Part shown: positions 55,375-64,000 of the stretch, in pieces
Layout of the letters: each line of letters starts with the position of its first letter
Position numbering within the stretch: the first letter of the stretch is position 1
Notes under the pieces: model-generated
Told to the model about the DNA's origin: nothing
Databases searched by the model: none
The model's input: only the letters and a program-made list of their open reading frames with translations
NCBI GenBank assembly: GCA_015680685.1
Contig: MNCI01008572.1
Span: 1,439,022 to 1,503,021 of the forward strand
DNA from: Gnetum montanum
Lineage: Eukaryota; Streptophyta; Gnetopsida; Gnetales; Gnetaceae
Length of the DNA: 64,000 bases
Direction: 5' to 3'
Translations under genes and position numbers: made by a program

Positions 55375-57770
55375 ATGACTTCTTCTCTCAAGAATGATTT
55401 ACCTCTACATGCTAATGATTCTAATCAATGACATGAAAAATCCAAAAGGACTACTGGTGAAAAGCCTCAATAGTTGAAAGTGGTCTATGTTCATTTGGAT
55501 CCATGCTATCTAGATTTCACTTTTATTCTCCATCAGGATGAACAACTATGCTAGAGGGATATAGAGGATAACATGTCATTACCTCTTGATCACTCTATTC
55601 CCACAATGCTTATGGCCAAGCTCTTGAAGTTGGAAATTGAATCATCCAACCCAGAGTATGAGGTAATAGACCATACCTCTATAGACTATCAGTCAATAGA
55701 TTCTTAGCTTAGAAAAGATTGATACATGAGGGCATATTATGAAGCCTCCAAGGGCAAGAAGGTCTTGACACCATTTTTTTTTGCAGTTACAAAAGGGAGG
55801 TCATGAATTTTTCTCATGGCATTCTCAACAGCAAGATTATTCTCCTTTCTATGAGGAAGACATACTTCACCAATAGTTACAATCAACCTTGAAGAATAAC
55901 TAGGGTGAGGGAAGGATAGAATCCAAGACTAGAAGAACTTCAAGGCAAAGATCTTCTAGTCATTCATCAAAAGGAAAAGATAAAGAATAATCAAAGGACC
56001 ATAGGAGAAGGACCAGTGGGCACCAATCTCCTAGCCATCCATGTTCACCATTCTCCTCGTTGGCCAACTTTGATATGAAGGATCATGGCTGAGACTAAAA
56101 AAGGAATGATTACAATCGAGATGGAGATGATAAAAAATCCCATTGTAGTAAATGGAAAAGAGAGCATAGTCAATTGCAAGAGGAAAAGAAGCATCATCAA
56201 GAATGAAGGCATAATAGGTCACATTATAGGAGACATAATCATGATAGGAGCCATCATGAACACAATGACTATGATGAATCACTGCTTACTACAAGGAATA
56301 TGTTTAACATTTTAGAAGCAGTTTAAATTTCTACTAGGCATCAAAGGAATAGAAAAATTAAATGGCTTGATATGAATAATATCCCTAAATTTAAAGGAGG
56401 ATAAAATGCTGATCCACAACATTACTTGTAAGCCTTCCATGATGCCTGTGCCTTGCAAAATATTGAGAAAAAGTGAAAAAAATTTAAATTGTTCTTGAGG
56501 ATGCTCATCAAAAAAGTTGAAAGTTGGTATTGGTCCTTGGGGTTAGGATTCGTTCATAAATGAAGCATAATGCTAGAATTGTTCAGTGATAAATACTAGA
56601 TGTACTCTAGGGTGTCCAACCTAAGAAAACAAATTCAAGGATGGAAACAAGGTAATCATAAATCCTTTGATGTAGCCTTGGAAAGATATTAGTCTCTGTT
56701 ACATGGATGCCTAGGCCATGAATTTTCTCAAAGGGAGTAGCTTTTCCACATAGTAGATGAGCTCTGAAACAAAATTAGAGAAACTCTTAGAGCTTGTGCC
56801 CAAGGAAGACTTTTAGAGATGAGAGATCATTAGATCCAAAGGCTAATTGATTAGGTGAAAAAGGAAGAAGGGAAGCTTAAAATGTGATAAAGTATAGAGG
56901 AACACAACAAGGATCCCTTCATTCATAAGAGAGAGGTACGTTTCTATGATTTAGAGGATGATACACCACTAGATGAAGTGGTGCAAAGGAAAACCTTACT
57001 AATTTAGAAACTTTTTATAGAAAAATTGGGTAGGGTGTAAAAATGTGGAACTCTTTGGATGAGAAGTTCCAAGATACTCTCAATATTGTTGAAGAGAAAA
57101 TGGAGTAGGGGAATAGAGATAGAGATAGAAGGAAATAGAAAGATACAAGTAGGGATTATTGTCAACAAAAAGGTAAGGTTGTAGTAGTAGATGAGATTGC
57201 AGATTCAGAAATAGATGATGAAAGATGTGATATTTGTTAATATGAACATCCTAAGAAATATTTCCATGTGGTGTCACATTTGTAATAATTTGGGATGTAT
57301 GCTTTAAATTAAAAATTGGAAAAATGGAAACCACCTAGGATATTGTCTTATCTAGAAGGCAATTATCAACAAAAATTCCACTCATCATAATATTATCCAA
57401 GTGGAGTGTCATCTCAACCTTAGGAGCATTACCAGTAATGGCAAAATGCATAGTCATGGGGGATGCCACCACCATGGTAACAATATTCTTACTAGTAGCC
57501 TAACCCATATTATGTCTAGCAACCTATATGTTCTCATGGCTTTGCAAGCCATAATCCTTTCTTTCATCACCACTATACCCCAGAATATCGTAGAACACCT
57601 ACTTCATGGACTGAGTCTCCTTTTACTTATCCTCCTCCATAGCCACCAACTCACCTTGCACCCTCTAATACTACTCCCTTACTACCTACACCACATATGT
57701 AAGTGGAAATTCACCATAGCCTCAATAATGAAATGCAATGAGGGTTGTGAACTTACAACTGGATGATCAT
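55375..57770 (+). pseudogene. gag of element C
   Basis: ATG 55375 (MTSSLKNDLPL). The N-terminal block CYLDFTFILHQDEQL and NMSLPLDHSIPTML matches A and D. A Ser/His-rich linker follows, then the capsid-type domain at about 56360-56830 (MNNIPKFKGG, ADPQHYL, AFHDACALQNIE, WYWSLGLGF, KQIQGWKQGNHKSFDVALER, HEFSQRE). The Cys/His motif near 57227-57265 reads C-D-I-C-*-YEHPKKY, with both distal Cys lost. A Pro/Tyr-rich tail extends to about 57770. Many stops and shifts. Confidence 0.8.
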
Positions 57771-57932
57771 TCGAGTGGTTTTGAGCATAAGACTTTAAAG
57801 AGGACTTTCTTTAGACTCAATAGTTCACCTAAACCCTCATAGAGATGTGTGGCTGATAACCCTACATCAATTGCTTTTGAAGTTATCGTAGAGTAGCGTT
57901 CAAACTAGAAGTCCCTGAATGTTCATACTATC

Positions 57933-58538
57933 ATGTTAACTTATGTAGTCATAAATTGGATCAAGGTAAGACACCTTCCTAAGAAACAATTTGATCTTAG
58001 AAATCCTTGAATTTATTTATAGATTTCAAGAAATGACCCATGCAAAGCTCTACTAGACTTAGGTTTTAGGGTAAACTTAATTTCTCAAGAGATGTATTAG
58101 ACTTGGAACCTACCTCTACTCAAGAAATGTAATATTAGATTGAAGCTTTTGGATCGATCCATCACTATTTTCTTGGGATTGGTGGAGGATATTATGACCA
58201 CTATTTATGATTAGTTCTATACATCAAATTTGTTGGTGATCCATGTGAAAAATTGTAAGGGGAACTTTCCTATTATCATGGGAAGGGCTTGGTTCATCAC
58301 AATTGATGCCAAGATGGGGATTAGAGACCTTTCCTTGGAAAATTTCAAGGAAAATGACTTCAAAAAGAGAGAGAAGAAGTGAGTTTCATGCGTTGCATAT
58401 AGTGAGATAGGAAGCCATTGTGTGCAAAAGATATGGATAATGAGGAATACATCCATCACAACATGTAATATGTGTATCAAGACATTAATTATTCAAAGGT
58501 ACTTGTATGTAGTAGTCACAAAGCATGAAGGTACCTAA
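57933..58538 (+). pseudogene. Aspartic protease of element C
   Basis: MLTYVVINWIKVRHLPKKQF, then DPCKALLDLGFRVNLISQEM, LPLLKKCNIRLKLLDRSITI, LGLVEDIMTTIYD, FPIIMGRAWFITIDAKMGIR and DLSLENFKENDFKKREKK. The motif D-L-G keeps the catalytic Asp. A few stops break the frame. Confidence 0.8.
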
Positions 58539-59755
58539 TGACTAATAATAGATGATAACTTTGATTCAACAATATATATGGAACTAGTAGAGCTTCTCAT
58601 AAGTGCTTATATTAATAACATGGATGAAATGAAGTAGATTCATAGTCAACTCTTCCATGAAAATGTAGAAATAAATTAGGGAGAGTTAGAAATCCTTGAT
58701 CATCTTAAATAGGAGCCCCTAGAACTCAAGACTTTACTGGTAACATTGAAATATGCCTTTCTTGATAATGGTAAGCTAGTAATTATTAATACCAATCTCA
58801 TCAAAGAAAAGAAAAGAACGTTGCTACAAGTTGTAAAAAAATGGCTAACAACTTTTGCATAGTCACATCATGAGTTAATTAGAATAGATCCATGTATATG
58901 TTAGCATTGGATCTATATAGACTCCTCTATTAAGCCAAGGAGACAACCACAAAGGAGATTGAATTTAAAGTTTTAAAAGTTGTTAAATGTAAAGTGGAAT
59001 AACTTCTTAAGATAGAATTCATCTATCCTATAACAACTAGTAAGTGGGTGATCCCACTTATTATTATGTCAAAAAAGGAAGAAAAATAAAGAGTCTATAT
59101 AGATTTTAGGCTCTTGAATATGGATATATTTAAAGATCATTTTTCATTACCATTTGTAAACTAGGTGCTAGATACAATTGTAGGACATAATTACTATAAT
59201 TTTATGGATGGTTATAGTGGTTATAAGTAAATTTAAATTAGAAAGACTAGGCCAAGACAAATTTCACAAGTACCTAGGGGATTTTTGCATATGAAAAGAT
59301 GTCCTTTGGCCTTTGTAATGCTTCTGCAATCTTTCAATGCTCAGTACAAAGCATCATTCATGAGAAGATTCGTAGTGGTGTGGAAGTTTTCATGGATGAG
59401 TTCTTCACCTATGGTATTAAGTTTGAACAAGCATTGGACCATCTAGAGTAGGTGCTGAAATGATATGTGGAGATGAACTTCTGACTCAACTAGCAAAAAA
59501 ACCACTTGATGATCCAAGAGGACATTGTCTTGGGGCATAAAATTTTAGAAGAAGGAATTGAGATGGGCTTGGAAAAAGTAAGGGTCTTCTAAGGAATAAC
59601 CAAGAAACCTCAAGTGATAAAAGATATGAGATCATTACTTGGACATATTGGTTACCACAGGTGCTTCATAGAAAGTCTCTCTAAAATTGCTAAACCATTG
59701 GTAGAGCTTACAAAGAAAGATGTAGTTTTTGAATGGATTAAAAAGTGAGAATAAG
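58539..59755 (+). pseudogene. Reverse transcriptase of element C
   Basis: Linker with LDHLK, TLKYAFLDNGKLVIINTNL, then IRIDPCICQHWIYIDSS-type sequence, VYIDFRLLNMD, FMDGYSGYK (59200-59226), FAYEKMSFGLCNASAIFQCS, EVFMDEFFTYG at 59385-59420, LGHKILEEGIEMGLEKV and LRSLLGHIGYHRCFIESLSK. The catalytic FMDD box reads F-M-D-E. Reading frame changes and stops are frequent. This is the only RT of the Athila-like family in the window that extends beyond the FLDGY motif. Confidence 0.85.
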
Positions 59756-60330
59756 AATTCTAGTAATTGAAGCCAAAGACCATAGAAACTCCAATTCTAC
59801 ATGCTCCAGATTAGTCTAGGACATTCTATATAATGATATATGCATCTAATTATGCTTTGGGAGTGGTGCTTATACAAATGGATGATCAAAAATGTCCATA
59901 CTACATCCATTGTACAAGTAGAAGCATTGTGGATGTACAACTTAACTACATCACCACTGGGAAAGAACTTATGGTAGTGGTGTATGCCTTGAAAAAATTA
60001 AAGCACTATGTGCTTGGATATCAAATATTTATGTACACCAATCATAGTGTGATCCATTTCCTAATGAATAAGCCAATGATTAGCCCTCATGGTATATAGT
60101 GATTGATAATTTTATAGAAATTTGATCTTACCATGGTGGATAGGAAAGAAATCAAGAGCATAGTTGCTAATCATTTGTCTTAGTTAAGATGGGATAGCAA
60201 GAAGGATGAAAAACCATTATCTAATCAATTTTAGGATGAACTTCTCTTTGCTAAGTCCATCAAGGTTCAAAGACCAAAGGTTACCAATTTGTATAATGAG
60301 TTCCTATCATATCTTCTCATACATCAGACT
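59756..60330 (+). pseudogene. RNase H of element C
   Basis: A stretch of 88 open codons (59833-60099): MIYASNYALGVVLIQMDDQK, YYIHCTSRSIVDVQLNYITT, GKELMVVVYALKKLKHYVLG and YQIFMYTNHSVIHFLMNKPM, then FDLTMVDRKEIKSIVANHLS. Matches the gypsy RNase H blocks DAS(x)xAIGAVL, NYTTTEKELLAVVFA(L)xKF and KKG(x)ENxVADHLS; the KEIKSIVANHLS form is typical of Athila/Tat-type elements. Confidence 0.85.
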
Positions 60331-61610
60331 CTCATATAATGTGATATAAGAAGAAATAATAGTTTCTTTACTAGGTCAAGTATTACATGGAGATCTAAGG
60401 CAACCTTTACAAGATTTGTGTTGATGGCTTGGCTTGATGGTGACCATCAAGGATGCTTATAAAGGTCCTTGTGGGAGCCAATACATAGGAAGCAGGATGA
60501 CTCTAAATATCCTCATGGTAGGATAATTTTAGCCAATGATCTTTAGGGATGCTTACCATTTCTCTAGTTCATGTGAAAAATGTCAATGAGATGGAGGAAT
60601 GATGGCATGAATGGAAGGGCCCCAACAGTGGATCCAACCATTAGAGCCTTTCAATATTTGGAGAATTGACTTCATAGGATCCATCACTCCCATGTCAAAG
60701 GAGAAAGCTTACATGATAGTTGTTATTGACTACTGTACCAAATGGGCTAAATCTACAACCATATTTGATTGTACATCTACCACTAAAACTTTTTTTTTTG
60801 TATAACAATAGGTGGTAAATAGGTTTGGTATGCCTAGAGCATTCATTTTAGATAATGGAACACATTTTACAAGGTCTATTTTTGGAATTAGATGCAATGC
60901 TTGGGGGTGCAACATAAACTTACAGCCCCCTGTCATCCTCTAGCTAATGGTTAAGCTAAGGTCACCAATAAGGAGATCATGAGAATTCTAACATGAACTA
61001 TTAGGAGATATACGAAGGACTAGAGTACCAAACTTAATGATGCTATTTGGACATATTGTTAGACTTGGAAGCTTCCTATAGGCTACTCTCCCTATGAGTT
61101 AGTATATGAAAAGTAACCAAAACATTTAATTCAAGCTAAACTCCATACACTTATAACTACTAATGACCTTGATCTAGATATTAATCTAGCCCAAAACGAA
61201 TGTCTTATGATACTTAATGTGCTAGATGAAAATTGACAAATATCCTTGATGATGAATGAAGTGCATAAGGAACACAAAAAATAATTTCATGATGTAAGGA
61301 TAATAAAAGTTACATTCCTACCTAACAATAAGGTTTTTTATTAGAATCCCATGCATGTGGCACAATGTACTAAGTTCCAAATAGTATGGAAAGGACCTTA
61401 CATCATCCATTCAATTTTTTCTTCCAAGGTCATGATAATTTACCACTCGACCAACCCTCAAAAGCATGTGTTAGTCAACATACAGTAACTTAACCCATTC
61501 ATAGGACCATAAGTAATTAACAACACTAACACCTCTGTGCAAGAACAAACATGCTTTATTTTTTGGATCTCCTCCTCTCAACCTAACTGTAAGGGAGATG
61601 GCCATCAATT
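60331..61610 (+). pseudogene. Integrase of element C
   Basis: HHCC-type part at about 60440-60600 (CGSQ, FRDAYHFSSSCEKCQ). The core from 60611 has WRIDFIGSITPMSKEKAYMI, VVIDYCTKWAKSTTI, VNRFGMPRAFILDNGTHFTR. Then LTAPCHPLANG*AKVTNKEI, where the family's catalytic Glu (QVEVTNREI) is Lys. The C-terminal part, with RPTLKSMC-type sequence, leads to CFIFWISSSQPNCKGDGHQF at about 61553-61612, the tail also kept in A and D. Dead by stops and loss of the DDE Glu. Confidence 0.85.
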
Positions 61611-62242
61611 CTAACATCTTGATGAGGCTAACCAATTTTTCATCTTTTTATTTTGCAATGTTCTTTATGTATTTTTTATTTTCTTAAATACTTTATATAT
61701 TATTTTAAATATTTTCTTTTCTTCCTTATTAATTTCATCTAGTGTTGTTGGAAATCTTTGATTTTGTTCATTGCTATTGTAAATTTGGAAAGTTATTCAA
61801 GGTAGTTATCAATATTATGATTGATTAACCAAAAGGCTGAATATTTTTTTTCCTTGGATTATGTTCTCTACTAAAAATCTTTCAATTTTCTAGTGGTATC
61901 AAATGGTGAGTTCACAACATCCATCCATTCCATTTGTTCCATGGAAAATTGGTATCATGGAAGCATGAATGATCTTGTTATCCAATTAACTAGGGAAGGA
62001 CCAAGTTGGAATGGAAAAGGGTGTGATCTCAAGGGCATTTGATGTATTTTTCTCTCAACTTCCTTCTTAAGTTCTATGATTCTCCACTGGTATATCATCG
62101 CTCCTATTATCCACCATAAGAAAAGAAAGCATGTCTTTGCATGAGGTGATTCCTATGACAAAAAATAATAAGAGTGAGCAATCAAAGTACACCGCTTAGA
62201 CTTAATAATGAGCTACAAGAACTAATTATGGGAGTGAAAAGA

Positions 62243-62264
62243 GATGTTACCCATGCTTGAAGGT
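62243..62264 (+). other. Conserved splice-donor-like motif (element C)
   Basis: ATGTTACCCATGCTTGAAG|GTA, same motif and same place as in A and E. Confidence 0.4.
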
Positions 62265-63018
62265 ACCCCTCTAACTACGGTCCTACCTACTTTCTTCTCC
62301 TCTTTTCTTCTTCTCTTGGAGTAATGGTTATTCCTTGGGGTTATCATGAACTTTTAATCATTGAAGAGGAGGAATATGTCAATGCAAGTTCATTGTAAAT
62401 TGAATGAATTTAGTTTAGACATGAAATGGATTGATATGAAATCATCTTAATCATACTTTTCACCATGGATCTCATTTGACCAGGATGCAGATTATCCAAC
62501 CACCATTTTCTCTCTCTACCATTTACTCCATTTTATATCACCTCATTGCCTCATACCATGGTGAATTAATATGTTTATTTTCTAGATAGCATAAAACTAG
62601 GATAATTTCTTTCCTAGGTATGAAATTTAACTTAAAATGACCATTCATCATCGCTGGTGCCCATGGAATCCTTGAAATGAAGGTATGCAAAGGCATAATA
62701 GGCATATGCCTACTTTGGGGAGGATCCACTTGAATTTCTTTGGTTTACCTTAAGTCAAAATCCCTAACTATGGGTTGCTTGCATGATAAATCAACTCAAT
62801 GGAGTTATTACATCTAGTATTGCTTTGTTTAACATCAAAACATCCTCTAAGACCTCATCTAATCCACTGTAATTACCTTCAATTGGCTAAAAATACCCTC
62901 TTTCATGTTATTGACATCATTATACACCTTTTTTAGCTTCCATTTGGCTCTTGTTTCATCCCAAAATTTGCCCAAAATTCCTCTATTTTGTAATGAAAAG
63001 ATAGTTAAGAATAGTTGC

Positions 63019-63107
63019 TTCGACATGTTCCCATCGATGTAGTGGGATGAGTCGATGTAGCATTGTTGATGCATCTCCATTAACATAGGATAAAAGATCT
63101 ATAAATA
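63019..63107 (+). promoter_or_regulatory. U3-like internal promoter candidate (element C)
   Basis: Diverged units (TTCGACATG, CATCGATGTAG, GAGTCGATGTAG, TTGATGCATC), then TATAAATA at 63100-63107, about 460 bases before the extra ORF. Weaker than the E copy because of decay. Confidence 0.35.
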
Positions 63108-63567
63108 TGAATAAAAATTAGCTCATTTTCACTATTTTTCCAAAGTGCTAGAGGAGCTTTGCCATTTTTCAGAGCCAAAGAACCTTTCAAGCACCATAAC
63201 TTCCTAACCACTTACTTGATTTTGCTCATTTTTCAACCCTTGAGCTACCAGAAGTATGCTGTACATCATAGGGAACCTCAAATCTTAGGTTTTTCATGGA
63301 AAATATTTTAAAAATTTTCTAACTTCCCATGTATAAACTATTAAAATAATAACAAAAAAGGCTTAAGATAAAAAAAAAAGCCTTTTTAGTTGGGAATAAA
63401 ATAATAATAAGATAATATCACAAGCCTATGATCATAAACCATGAACTTAACGATAAACTTCTAATGCCCAAGGAATTAACATAACCTAATATAATGTAGA
63501 AAGGTATTGAAAAGGAACAAAGGCTATGAAATAAAGAGCTAATCATGGGTTATGTTTATGACTACAG

Positions 63568-64000
63568 ATGACATCTGAAAGAGAACTACAAGTGAGAGGA
63601 CCATCACAACCCAAGAAGAAGTGACCTTGAGGAGGAAGGGGCTAACAACAACCACAACAATAATAATCCTAGGAAGAAGCAGTAGAGGCTACGCATGCTA
63701 CCAAGCCTCTTCAAGAGGAGCCCAAAGTGAATTCTGTTAGGTAGATTTGTACTATAGAAATGAACCAATCTAGGTAGGATGAGGCTCCAAGACCAAGGCC
63801 TCAGTTAGAGGTCATACTCATAGAACCTTGCTTGGAACATATTAGAACCAATGAGATTCAAAGTTCTATAGTGTAGAAGTTGAACTTTGGATCCTTCTTA
63901 GAGTTAGCACTAAAAAGAGGTGAGGATGTAGTTGTAGGGATCTCCTATATGATCCATTTTCTCTAACTATGAAGAATGGTACATGGGGAAAACATAATTG
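63568..64000 (+). pseudogene. Extra ORF of element C, start only
   Basis: ATG 63568 directly after AG: MTSERELQVRGPSQPKKK then a stop. It resumes as RPQLEVILIEPCLEHIRTNE and KLNFGSFLELALKRGED, which align with the E copy (ECV..ICENSTSVAM, MELNFGPFMEFTLEDV). GPSQ followed by a basic cluster is common to C and E. The window ends inside the conserved domain. Confidence 0.65.

Larger units (their letters stand above)
61611..63567 (+). mobile_element. Spacer of element C
   Basis: Contains the shared block (61992-62044), a splice-donor-like motif (62243-62264), a U3-like cluster with TATAAATA (63019-63107), and AT-rich sequence with a 10-bp hairpin AAAAAGGCTT/AAGCCTTTTT (63355-63387). It ends in ACTACAG before the extra ORF. 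No conserved coding frame. Confidence 0.55.

Overview
The window is nuclear DNA of a land plant, probably a gymnosperm such as a conifer. It is AT-rich and dominated by old, nested LTR retrotransposons, with plant LINE remnants. It holds one intact seven-exon plant nuclear gene with introns up to about 5 kb, and one cytosolic-type tRNA gene. There is no bacterial, organellar or CRISPR signal. The assignment to gymnosperms is an inference from intron length and repeat content.

The host genes lie at 31.2-41.9 kb. On the minus strand is a complete gene for the thylakoid lumen pentapeptide-repeat protein TL17: 307 codons, seven exons, all introns GT..AG, exons joining in frame. A tRNA-Leu(AAG) gene sits in its first intron on the same strand. 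Its larger introns carry a short gag-only LTR element (intron 4), degenerate RTE-type LINE pieces (introns 4 and 6) and a tandem duplication. A broken small heat-shock protein gene lies at 24.5 kb.

Most of the rest belongs to one Athila-like Ty3/gypsy family. Its LTRs run TGATGA...TCATCA, carry GATATC palindromes in U3, and are followed by a tRNA-Asp-type primer site. I count ten LTR copies. X (1-539) is inserted in the reverse transcriptase of B; B (LTR 4398-5271) is inserted in the extra ORF of A (LTR 13473-14346). D (16719-23680, TSD CTACT) interrupts a 0.68-kb tandem array and contains a 992-base assembly gap. M is a 160-bp mini-LTR (30224-30383, TSD CTCAT). S is a solo LTR (44288-45033, TSD GTTAT). 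C (LTR 45464-46287, body 55353 to beyond the window) contains E (46425-55347, TSD CAAGG). A different gypsy element, F (25140-30580), has a tRNA-Met primer site and has lost its integrase.

Comparing the copies gives the family plan: LTR, primer site, gag, protease, RT, RNase H, integrase, about 2 kb of spacer, a long extra ORF (N-terminal conserved domain, then coiled coil), polypurine tract, LTR. A, D and E have lost the enzymatic pol genes but keep gag and spacer; A and E also keep the extra ORF. The spacer carries a second U3-like promoter (GATATC repeats plus a TATA box), a conserved splice-donor-like motif, an AG at the start of the extra ORF, and a polypurine motif repeated at both ends of the module. 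This module is the best candidate for something not yet described. All family copies here look defective.
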